Shown here piece after piece: positions 16,294-25,431 of a stretch of 26,899 bases of DNA; position 1 is the stretch's first letter; each line of letters opens with the position of its first letter. Position numbers and translations under genes: made by a program. The notes below the pieces were generated by a model, which saw only the letters and a program-made list of their open reading frames with translations, searched no databases and was not told where the DNA came from. Source of the stretch: Hypsibius dujardini (taxonomy: Eukaryota; Tardigrada; Eutardigrada; Parachela; Hypsibiidae); the NCBI GenBank assembly GCA_001579985.1, contig LRSR01004924.1, positions 1-26,899 on the forward strand, in the 5' to 3' direction.

Positions 16294-16818
16294 TTTTTCT
16301 GGAATAAAAATAAAAGCATTAGATTTTGATTTTAATCATCCCGGAAAACTGTGGACTTGCCTAGACGGAGTCGCGTAGGGTCCTGGAGTCGAACAAGAGT
16401 CCTGTGCTTGTAAAGTGAAAGTAATTGCGAATGAAAGGGTAAGACCCGAGTTATATACCCCTCTCATCTCGTGTCATTGGTTAAAAGTCTGATTTTATCG
16501 TTCCTCTTCTTTGTTCAACTAGTCCAACCCTCATTTCTGTCTGATTCCCTTTGCAGCGTTATACCAATTGGTCTAAAATCAGTCTCTCAGGAAAACTCTC
16601 TTTGCAGAATTCCCGGATGACTAACAACGATTCTTGTCTCCCCAACTCCCTTTCAAATGTAATTTGCAATTGGTCTAAAATCATTTCCGAGTTGTCTGGC
16701 CCAGCTGTTCTACTGTTTTTAAGTGAATCATACGACCATCTTTTTGCCTTGTTCTTTTTATTCCACACTTTCGACAAAAATGATCCACCAAAATACAGTT
16801 TTACATTAACATTGTAGG
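16294..16818 (-). promoter_or_regulatory. promoter region with TATA box and CCAAT-type repeats
   Basis: About 525 bp without a convincing gene. It contains a minus-strand TATA box (about 16450-16459) for the gene at 16293 and inverted CCAAT boxes (ATTGG) at 16476, 16567 and 16669, two of them inside an extended motif ATTGGTCTAAAATCA. An ORF at 16559-16777 arises from these repeats and is not believed. The 16480-16560 part resembles 17570-17660. Confidence 0.6.
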
Positions 16819-17256
16819 CTATAACTTTATGGCAACCGCTCGCACACGTTCACGGACACGCCCTTTGGCATCTCGAACACAAGCTCGGACAGGCATCGAC
16901 ACCATCCCACCACCCAGAGAATCAGCATAAGTGGCCACTCGCTTTCTGTGACGCTTCAGAGCATCGATGAGGTACTGGGTGTACTCGGGGTCCTTTTCAA
17001 AGCCGTTGCGAAGAAGAGCCAATTCAAACAGCAATTTTGCGTTCAGCTTCCGTCCTCTTCGCTGGAGACGTAGCTCACGGGCTCGGATGACTTTGAATTG
17101 TAGCCGCTCCTTCAGCATCTTCCGGTGCTCCAGGTTGAAGTCCTGACGACCTGCAGGAGTAGACCGGATCTCCACAAAATTGGTTGCTAGATGGAGGACT
17201 CGCTCAACGTACATGTCCCACTGTAACTCATGCTTTGCGCGGGCGAGGAGAGCCAT
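16819..17256 (-). CDS. basic helical protein of unknown function with two leader introns
   Basis: 145 residues, Arg-rich and mainly helical (LKERLQFKVIRARELRLQRR; LIDALKRHRKRVATY), ending VRDAKGRVRERVRAVAIKL. No family recognised; a nucleic-acid-binding or virion-core role is possible from charge alone. Upstream on the same strand the sequence offers two leader introns, 17260-17335 (GTAAG donor, TATAG acceptor 5 bp before the ATG region) and 17399-17471 (GTGAGT donor, GTTTTAG acceptor), and a TATA box GGTATATAAG at 17541-17550. No ATG occurs in the proposed leader exons, consistent with untranslated exons. Confidence 0.6.
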   Translation of the reverse strand: MALLARAKHELQWDMYVERVLHLATNFVEIRSTPAGRQDFNLEHRKMLKERLQFKVIRARELRLQRRGRKLNAKLLFELALLRNGFEKDPEYTQYLIDALKRHRKRVATYADSLGGGMVSMPVRACVRDAKGRVRERVRAVAIKL

Positions 17257-17939
17257 TTCCTATACAAAACAAAAGAGTCATAATGTACTTGAAGGAAAAA
17301 CAAATAACCAGCAAAATAAAGTCACGTTTTCTTACCGTTCGGAATGACTGACACTTCCTGGAGGTAAGAACTTTTCCGGTTTTTGAAATAGAGCGTATCT
17401 AAAACATAAATGACGTCACATCTATGATCAGCACACCATGTTTAACGGTAGCATGGGAAAAGAGGACTCACCCTTCTAGATTCAGGAGATGATTCGCGTT
17501 GCTGATCAGAAATTGATATTAAACTATTGGTGGACTCTAACTTATATACCTAGACGGAGCCATACCATTTGTCGAAAGTCTGATCCTACGTTCCAACCCC
17601 CTGTTCTATCTGAGTTTCTTTCACGGCACAACCCTCTTTTCTGTCTGTTTCTCTTTCGAAATTTATCTGATTAGTCCAAAGTTTCTATTGGCCCAAAAGT
17701 CGAGAAAATGCACACAGCCCATTTTCTCGCTGGTCCCTGGCTCTTTTTATTTTATTTGGTCTAAAGTCCCTATTGGCGGAAAAGTTGAAATATAACGGAC
17801 AACCCATAATCTCTCTGGTCTGTTTTTCTTTTTAATCTTATTGGTCTAAAGTAGGTTCATAAAAACCTCGCCCCTCAAAAACATACTCATATATAAAGAC
17901 ATCGCAAACGGAAAAAATGTTCAGTCTGACTTTTGCAAA
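17257..17939. promoter_or_regulatory. leader exons and two promoters, TATA and CCAAT motifs on both sides
   Basis: This 680-bp stretch holds the leader exons of the minus-strand gene at 17256 and its TATA box (17541-17550), a palindromic TGACGTCA (CRE-type) at 17411-17418, inverted CCAAT boxes at 17526, 17687, 17772 and 17840, and TTGGTCTAAA copies at 17756 and 17841. A plus-strand TATA box (CATATATAAAG, 17888-17898) precedes the broken gene at 17940. No intact ORF of note. Confidence 0.55.
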
Positions 17940-18290
17940 ATGGCTTACCGGAAACGCTTCCCAGGATTCCCACAGAATGAAGGACTCATCTACTCCTTCG
18001 AGCAGCGAGTCCAGGAAAAGGTTAACTGCATCACCACATAAGATCAGCGCTGCTTCACCAAGGACATGATTGACATCATGTAATTCGTCATCGAGCTCGG
18101 GGAAAGCTGCCGGAAGTGGAGCTGGGTCCCCATTCCGCCGTTCCCAACCAAGCTTTAGAGGTCATCACTCGTCAGCAAGACTTGTCTGTCTGCTACTGTG
18201 CTTATCGCTATTCAGCAATTCCCTTCTTACAAGAAGACGATGGAATGCCTTTACTAATGAAGTATTGTTTTATGATCATGCCTTGATGTA
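17940..18290 (+). pseudogene. degraded protein-coding remnant downstream of a TATA box
   Basis: From an ATG at 17940 one frame has balanced coding-like composition (YRKRFPGFPQNEGLIYSFEQ) but meets TAA at about 18039, another TAA at about 18081, and TAG at about 18153; a shifted frame then continues coding-like (VITRQQDLSVCYCAYRYSAI) to about 18285. This is what a short gene with two stops and a frame shift would look like. Family unknown; length and position suggest a third relative of the helical genes at 15883 and 16819, but I see no convincing identity. The overlapping serine-rich frame looks like an out-of-frame shadow. Confidence 0.4.
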
Positions 18291-18299
18291 CGGCAAGTG

Positions 18300-18845
18300 A
18301 TACGATAATGACCAATTAAAGAGGTCGGTTTTCAGTCGGTTCAGTTCAGGCCGGCCTGGCCGGCACCAGCTAAAGCCAAAAAACAAATATCCAGTGACCT
18401 TTAAAGGTCACCAAAGGTCACATTTTTAATTAGTCTAATTAAGCCCTAATTAGGTCCCCATCCACGTTAATAATGTACACAACAATCACATCTCCCATGA
18501 CCTTCATAGGTCACCAAAGGTCACCAAAGTCGGCCATATGGCCTAGTATGCTGCTCCCGGATTTCTCAAACTTCAAATTTATTTCTTTTAGTGTTCCGTT
18601 AAACATTAACTATTCGAACACTTGTAAATTGAACGCCTTCATACGGATCCCTCATCAAAGGGCTTTTCTTTCGAAATTCAACCATTCTGAATAATCCAAA
18701 CGGCAAAAATCTGGAGCGCTCTAAAAAATATGCTTTGAAAAAGTGCAGTCTGCCGATTTATTTCCTTTCGGTTTTTTCTACACAAATGCTCCCATTTTTT
18801 CACCAGATTCATGTTCAGGCAATGTTTTGCTTCGTCTAGCACTAG
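18300..18845. repeat. AT-rich spacer with two copies of a TGACCT/AGGTCA cluster
   Basis: No gene is seen. Two similar blocks, 18395-18420 and 18498-18523, each have the order TGACCT-N4-AGGTCA-CCAA-AGGTCA. A GC-rich palindrome-like GGCCGGCCTGGCCGGC lies at 18349-18364. This zone may contain the right border of the Polinton or belong to the host flank. Confidence 0.6.
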
Positions 18846-19662
18846 CTAACAAGGGAACAATCACCAGTGCAAATCTCTGATCGTGACCAAACTTTTTTCT
18901 TGAATACCATGTCCCCTAACAGGATTTAAAAAAATATGACTCGCGGCAAAGAGTTCCCCGTTCAACGGGGAGAAATTCGGGAAGATCTCAATTGGCGCAC
19001 GTACATTGCAATAGTCCTAAGCGCTTGATTGACGGCACGTAACGGCACGTACAAAAACATGTGCTGCGCTGTGCGTGTGTGCTGTGCGTGTGTGCTGTGC
19101 TGGTTGTATACTCAAGTACAATGCAGTTCAGTACTACTGCAGTATTTTTCGGACAATTTTTTTAACAAACTTGGACAAAAAACAAAACAATTTTTAAAGT
19201 AGCTAAAGCCAGATTTTAATATAAGAAATATGGATGCTCTTTTTGGGAACAATTAGGCAAAACACGCATATTTTTATTTCTTATATTAAAATCTGGCCTT
19301 AGCTACTTCAAAAATTGTTGTTGTTTGTCCAATTTTGTTAAACAAAATTGTCCAAAAAATACTTTATTAGTACTGAACTGCTTTGTCCTCGAGTACGCAA
19401 CCAGCATAGCACACACGCACAGCACATGTTTTTGTACGTGTCGTTACGTGCCGTCAATCAAGCGCTTATTCAATCATTCAATCAAGCGCTCGACTATTGC
19501 AATGTACTTGCGCCAATTGAGATCTTCCCGAATTTCTCCCCGTTGAACGGGGAACTCTTTGCCGCGAGTCATATTTTTTTAAATCATTTTAGGGGACATT
19601 GTATTCAAAAAAAAGTTTGGTCACGATCGGAGATTTGCACTGGTGATCGTTCCCTTGTAAGT
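18846..19662. mobile_element. foldback element: approximately 815-bp near-perfect palindrome
   Basis: The left arm (about 18846-19230) and right arm (about 19275-19662) are inverted copies over roughly 385 bp, separated by a 44-bp loop. Matching landmarks include GACTCGCGGCAAAGAGTTCC (18939 onward) against its complement near 19550, the CAATCAAGCGCTT region, and the CCAGATTTTAATATAAGAAA stem next to the loop. There are small differences and an insertion near the AAGCGC segment. It encodes nothing and fits a non-autonomous foldback or MITE-type element. No clear target-site duplication is seen. Confidence 0.85.
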
Positions 19663-20603
19663 AGGCAGAGGCTGCTATCTGTTGCAAACTTATCGACATT
19701 TTGTTTCCACGCATTCAAAATGGCCCGCCTGTCTGCTGTGGCTTTCCATCTTGAGTGTGCACCATCTGAGTCTTTCGCGGATTAATAAAATATTCCGGTA
19801 TAACGAAATAGTGTTGCATGTTTTGGACGGAGTTTCAAATCAAACGGAGGCATATCCGTCCTGATAAACTATTGCCCGTTTTGAATGGAGAAAAAATTAC
19901 TACCGTAATTTCAAATCTAATTCGTTTTTGACGTTCGCATGAGAATAGAAATTCCGAAGTGTTTTCCAAAATCGAATGAACCCCTTTGTCCATCGAACAT
20001 CATGGATAGTTTGTGGATTGATAGCTGTTGATTTAAATTTATAAAACTCTAATTGTCCCCAACTTCGCTGGCTCACCCTTCTGTAGTCAGGAAATAACCT
20101 CTCGTTGCTGACAATTGGCAACACATTTTAGTCGTTAATTCATCTCTACCGCCTACCGGTGTTAGATACCGCTGTTAATACTTACAGCGCACGAATGATT
20201 CAATTTTAAGGATATTTTGTGGCTCACGTGTATGTCCATGGTAGCCAGTACAGTAATTAAAATCAATGCAGTCAGTTGTGCGTGACCTAACGAAAGGCCC
20301 CGTCGTGATTGATCGAAGACCAACTGATCAAGGAAAGTCCGAAGAGAAAAACAGCAGCACTCCTCTTTCTCTGAGTATATTCCAACGAAAACATTTTCCA
20401 CGCGACCGGGTAGTGGCGTGGGGCAGACATCATCAATTGAAAGGATAAAAAAACATCGAGATTCCAAGGTTGAAAAACTATACAACCGCGATGCAGTAGT
20501 GACAAAACAAAAGCTAATCGACCGAAGTATCAAGACTAAAACCGAAAAGCCAGAAACACTCACATTGCCTCAGATTCAGACGTCGGTTTGAAGATTTGAC
20601 TAA
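19663..20603. other. intergenic stretch without a recognisable gene
   Basis: About 940 bp between the foldback element and the KLHL20 stop codon. ORFs here are short and without family features. It presumably includes the KLHL20 3' untranslated region at its right side. Nothing else is identified. Confidence 0.6.
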
Positions 20604-23392
20604 TCACTCGCTGACCGCAAACGGTACCCTGGGTATGGTGCCAGTCCCGGCCAGTGGGTCTTGGTGAGCCTGCTTCATGACAGCAACTCCGCCGCCTAAT
20701 CGTCTGTAATTCATCGTAGCACAGGGTCTCCAGAGATTCGTTTCGGGGTCGAACACCTCCGCCGATCGCAGATAATAATTGCCGTCAAATCCTCCCACCG
20801 CAAAAATCAGTCCGTTGACAATGGAAAGGCCAACTCCACTCCGTTTGCAGTTCATGACCACTACATTCTCCCATGACATCGTTTTCGGATCGAATCTTTC
20901 GCAGGAACTCAACTCCGTGTTGTCATCCCTGACACAAAAAAGGCATTTTTAACAAGTCACTCAACTAAAGTGTCAGACAACCATTAATATTTCATCCATC
21001 TATTTCTCGTAGTACAAGCTGATGTTTGATCTAAATTTAAAGGAATGGCCCGGCAACAGAAAAAAAATTACCTTCCGCCCACAGCGTAGAGGTAACCATT
21101 CAACACCTGCAAGTACAAAGAAGTTGCAAATAATCAGCAGCGAAAATTTCCACGCGTCAGCGAATGGTCCCACTGACCGCACATCCGAGGTGCTTCCTCC
21201 TCGTTCCCATCGGCGCAACAGTTTGCCATCGATTAGTTCGTGGATCGTAACGTTCTACGGTGCTCAGGGGATTGCTTCCTAGATGACAAGGTTTAAAAAA
21301 AGAAATAGAAAAATAAATAACTATTCAATAAGGTATCCGCGCTGTTACATGATTGGGGTAGTGGTGCAGTAAGGTATCCGCGCTGTTAAATGATTGGTGC
21401 AGTACTAACCGTCGCTGCCTCCGCACGCGTACAGAAAGCCATTCACAACAGCAACCGCGACGCCCAGCCGTTTCGTACTCATCGGCGCCACCTTACTCCA
21501 ACGGTTGGCAGCCGGGTCGAATCGTTCCACCAAATTCAAACACGAGACTCCATCCTAGACCGATGGAAGTAAAAACGTCTGATTGAAGCAGTCAAGGAAA
21601 ACAAATGTCACAGCAATCCTTCCTTACCTGACCACCCACAGCATACAGGAAGCCATCCATAACAGCCACGCCAACACTTGTCCGACAGGAAGAAGTAGGT
21701 GAAACATCCCCGCTCCATTGGTTAGTTTGTGGATCATACCTGGACAAAGAAACCAAGCAAGTAAAAAACCGCGAGTAGACTCTTTCTATGCACAAGATTT
21801 GTCGCTTCGTCGGCGTATTGCCACGGTGGAATAATTATTCACAATGCGTATCTCACACCACAGAAGCTTGCCATTTTTTCTGCTCTGCGGTTCAGAGATT
21901 TGAGAATTTTTGCAGAGCTCTCCTGTGTTTTTATTGGGGGTGTTGGAAAACTTAACACACCGTTCAACAGAGTTCAAGTAACTCTGCCCGTCATGACCTC
22001 CAACAGCATACAGCAAATCACCGACCACGGCAACACCGACTCCACAGCGACGCTTGGCCATGGGTGCCATGAGCTTCCACTCGTTCGTCTGCGGGTCGTA
22101 ACGTTCAACTGTGCGACAAAACAGCCACTAAATAACGATTCGTGGCGCGCGGTTGCTTACATAACAGGAAATAAAAAAATGCAGCAACTTACCAGTCGAA
22201 ATGGCGTCGCCGCTGCACCAACCACCTGAATTATATCACAAAAGTTCGGATGTAAAAGAAAAGCTTAAGATCGAGAAGCCTGTCCTGTCCTTTGACCCCC
22301 GCAAAAAATCTACGCTTACCGACTGCAAAGAGCACCTCTCCCCTCAATATCGGCTTTCTAGGTCTGGTACGAGGTCCCTGCATCGCTGACCGCTCAGCCG
22401 GGAGCAAGAGGTAGTTTTTGGCTTCGTCGACAATCTCTCGACATCGCTCGTCAGACTTGACCAGTGGTTCCTGGCCGACCGTGTTGACCAGAAATTTCGG
22501 CGCCACTAGACAAAGGCGAATATTCTCGAGAACGGCAGCGACATGGGCACGTCGCTCCCGTACATCGTGCCTCAACCAACTGACCGCAGCCTGGAAACCA
22601 GGAAGAATATGCATTGAAGCTGGGTTATCGGTTGTCCACCTACGCGTTCATTGATCAGGTTTTCCATCTCCAAATCTGTCTTTAATAGCTTAAGCTTCTT
22701 CTTGTCCATTCATCGGGATTCCATTTAAACACTTTCTCAAGCATATTTGTCTGTCTGACTCGTTTGAAACAAACTTTGAGCACAATCTCTTACCTGATAA
22801 ACTTGTTCTTCGTTTCGCACATTCAACTCATCGCTCTGAATCAAATCCACCAGTTGGGCAACTGGCAACAACAGAAACTCCTCGCTCACCACCACATCCG
22901 TGAAATTCTGGTGGGCGAACCGGTTAGCCGCTTTCAACAAATCACGACAGCTATATGCATCCGCAAATGACCGAATTCCCAAACAATTCGACGGATCCAG
23001 CTGTTTCTTCAGAAAATCGCAGCAGTTGTCCTGAATTTCTTGTATTTGGAGGAGACAGGCGGCTGGTAAAAGTGTCTGAACGTTTCGCTCCTCAATACTG
23101 ATCTTTCCGGTGTATGCGAAGTCCACCAAGTCTTGCACGGCAGTTTCATCGATGTCGTGAAGGGTAACGTCCGTCTGGCGGCTTTCGTCGAGGGCTCCAG
23201 TAAACATGGCTCGAAAGTATGGACTGAAAAGAACAAATTGAAGCATAAGAGACGAAAAAATTACAAACTGAGATAGAAAATGTCAGCGCCTGAAAACAAG
23301 TTGGCAGGCAAACAAATCAGTAAACCGAGAGACAAATATACAAAGAATCATAGAGAGACGCACATATAAAAACACACGTCCTGTTGATAAGT

Positions 23393-23428
<36 letters not shown>

Positions 23429-23745
23429 CACACAAAGAAACAGACAGACAGACAGATGAACAGACAGATGAACAGACGGATAACCTGACAGTACCTGCAG
23501 GCAGCCAGTACAGCTCGATGAGCGAAAATTTGGCGTTCTCCGACGAGGATAGAAACATCACAAAGTTCGTTGTTGCGTCTGAGTTCGCACAGCAAAGCGA
23601 GAATGTCCTGATGATGCTTATCGGAAACGTACAACGTCTTCACGGGTGCGGACAAAAATTCTGAGGCGGAAACATCCGGGACCGACTGTAGACCGTGTGG
23701 CGGCATAGACGGTAACCCGGCAGTCAGATTGATGCTGCCTGCCAT
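20604..23745 (-). CDS. KLHL20: KLHL20 orthologue (BTB-BACK-Kelch substrate adaptor of CUL3 ubiquitin ligase), complete
   Basis: Host gene. Ten coding exons fit in phase on the minus strand: 23745-23495, 23223-22794, 22590-22320, 22225-22193, 22108-21961, 21739-21628, 21554-21410, 21278-21178, 21106-21072, 20928-20604, giving 616 residues, close to the ~609 of vertebrate KLHL20. The BTB domain (about 55-165; [16 protein letters not shown], then [10 protein letters not shown]) binds CUL3, the BACK domain has [20 protein letters not shown], the linker has [11 protein letters not shown], and six Kelch blades carry [49 protein letters not shown] and [10 protein letters not shown]. The C-terminal tail differs from vertebrates. 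The ATG at 23745 is chosen over an open extension to 23901, which has a splice-acceptor-like site. All splice sites are GT-AG. No disabling change seen, so the nearby insertion has not broken it. Confidence 0.93.
21329..21405. repeat. about 40-bp tandem duplication in a KLHL20 intron
   Basis: The segment with GGTATCCGCGCTGTTA and ATGATTGG occurs twice in a row (about 21329-21370 and 21371-21405). The second copy lies right beside the 5' splice site of the exon ending at 21410. The second copy is slightly shorter. Confidence 0.7.
23393..23460. repeat. CAGG/CAGA tetranucleotide microsatellite in KLHL20 intron 1
   Basis: About nine GCAG-type tetramers (23393-23430) are followed by CAGA repeats and two copies of CAGACAGATGAA. 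Simple repeat in the first coding intron (23224-23494); no function suggested. Confidence 0.85.
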
Positions 23746-24896
23746 TTTACGACGAAATGAGTGGCGTCCGGGAAAGCGAAAACCCCACAGCAACCGCGAC
23801 AACCGAGATGGCTTTTGGAGGAAAGGCACGGTGGAATGGGACGCGATGCAGATGTGGGACGATCCTCTCTGCCGTCTGTCAAACAGAATTAAAACAAACA
23901 ATTAGCAGTTAATAGCGCACAGAGTATATTTTATGAACCTTCATTCCTTCGAACAAGCAGGGGCACAACAACAAGAAAGGAACATATGGAGAGAACAGAA
24001 AATTCACCCAATTTAAGTTTAAGAAACAACTGTACCTAATCCATCAATCCATCGAATGCTACAGTGACACTTTTCATAACCGTCCGTCTGTAGAGCCAAA
24101 AACAACTAGCTAGCTAGTTGATAAGCCCTTTCGCGCAGCATCTCTCTTCACTTCATACACTTTTCACACCTCTGACATGGACAACGCAACAACCTCTCAT
24201 GCGGATTATTGGCCCCCACAGTGTGTCATCTGTGACACGAGTGGAGTGAAGCACCCCTAAACAAAAGGTAGCTGATATGAAAGGGATGCAGGCACAGTAG
24301 TAGACCTTCCGTCAGCTCTTTTTATTATGAGCAGCCAGGCAAGCAACTGCACAAAGCGTCAACAGCGAAAAAAATGTAAACAAACTCCAGCAGCCACATC
24401 TCGCACATTCCACATCACAAACCTTCCTTCCTTTCGTTTCCGTGAGGAGGATGTAATACAACTGAGGTGCCAATGAAATTCACATGATATTTAAATGTCG
24501 CAGCCAGAAGTTAGAATTCCGTCATCAAGTCTAGTTTCCGAAAAACAGTGGAAGAAAGAAAACGCTGACAGAGAGAAATCTCCCGTGCAGTCAATTTCAT
24601 CGTTGGATGATGATCATATTAGTCCAGTAATCGCTGATTCTAATTTAAGAGCCTTCTCTCTCAGGGCGTAGAAATCTTAAAATTGAGATAAAAAGCTGCA
24701 CGTGTCGAGCATCATTTTAAAACGAGCGTGTATAGAGAAAACGACCACACTGACAAAAATGAAGACTGAAAAAATCAAACTCGGCCTGCTGGCTGATGCC
24801 TGCTGAGTGAGAAGCAGAACACGGAGACTAATTTAAAAGAACATAATACTTTAGGTCACGGAACAGTCTAAACTAATAGCAATCGAACGCTGCTGC

Positions 24897-24927
24897 GACT
24901 GAAGGAACGACTGAAGGAACGACTGAA
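24897..24927. repeat. 12-bp tandem repeat, 2.6 copies
   Basis: The unit GACTGAAGGAAC occurs twice in full (24897-24908 and 24909-24920) and once in part. Minor simple repeat. Confidence 0.8.
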
Positions 24928-24976
24928 TTCATACTAGCCACCAAAGTATTAGTATTAGCATGGACAAGTTTTTTGG

Positions 24977-25316
24977 GCATGAGGGAAGAGTTCGAGAATG
25001 GGCTCTGTACCCTGGAATGGGCCAGCGGGTGGCAGGGGGCGCTCTGTCGCAGATTAATTGAAAACAGATCAGTCACTGCATAGGCAGCGACCTCTATAGT
25101 GAGCTTTTTCCAACCGTCCCATTATTTCGTTTTCTAAACATGTTCCCACAACCTGTTTTCATATTTGATACACGTTCCACCGGGATTATCAATTATTCTC
25201 TCTCGTTTAGAATCTTGGCGATAAACAAAACCTATTTATAAGTTGTGATTCCAGGGTGGCCCATTTCAGGGTACGAAACGTCAAGTGGCCCATTCTAAGA
25301 CTCCTCCCTCATGCAC
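24977..25316. mobile_element. diverged inverted-repeat (MITE-like) element
   Basis: The left arm 24977-25033 (GCATGAGGGAAGAGTT, then GTACCCTGGAATGGGCCA) is matched in inverted orientation by 25252-25316, with about ten extra bases in the right arm. The centre of about 215 bp is AT-rich and encodes nothing. It fits an old non-autonomous DNA transposon. No target-site duplication is obvious. Confidence 0.6.
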
Positions 25317-25431
25317 GGGTAAGCGGCATACGATTCCAAAATCCACCTTATGTCTCTTTTTAATTTCACCGGTTCTGGTACATCGACGTCGTGGCGCCTG
25401 CTCTCAATACTCAGCTCGGAATAAGGTGAGA

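Larger units (their letters stand above)
23902..25431. other. intergenic region between KLHL20 and the nuclear receptor gene
   Basis: About 1.5 kb without a believable ORF. It should contain the KLHL20 promoter and leader at its left side and the receptor 3' untranslated region at its right side. A CTAGCTAGCTAG run is at about 24107, a 12-bp tandem repeat at 24897-24927, and a diverged inverted repeat at 24977-25316. Confidence 0.6.

Noticed and set aside
16559-16777. 72-residue minus-strand ORF between the two helical-protein genes
   Set aside because: Its sequence is built from the repeated TTGGTCTAAAATCA promoter segments, and it lies across the promoter of the neighbouring gene; no family features.
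18070-18300. Serine-rich plus-strand ORF downstream of the 17888 TATA box
   Set aside because: Low-complexity composition typical of an out-of-frame reading of the more coding-like frame at 17940; also begins after an in-frame stop.
18846-19662. Foldback arms as the Polinton terminal inverted repeats
   Set aside because: Both arms are adjacent with only a 44-bp loop and lie to one side of all element genes; Polinton terminal repeats should flank the whole element.
19348-19785. 145-residue ORF
   Set aside because: Lies in the right arm of the foldback palindrome and is open by chance; no domain recognised.
23746-23901. N-terminal extension of KLHL20 to an ATG at 23901
   Set aside because: The extension does not resemble the family, and a TTTGACAG acceptor-like site suggests part of it is intron; the ATG at 23745 fits the expected length.
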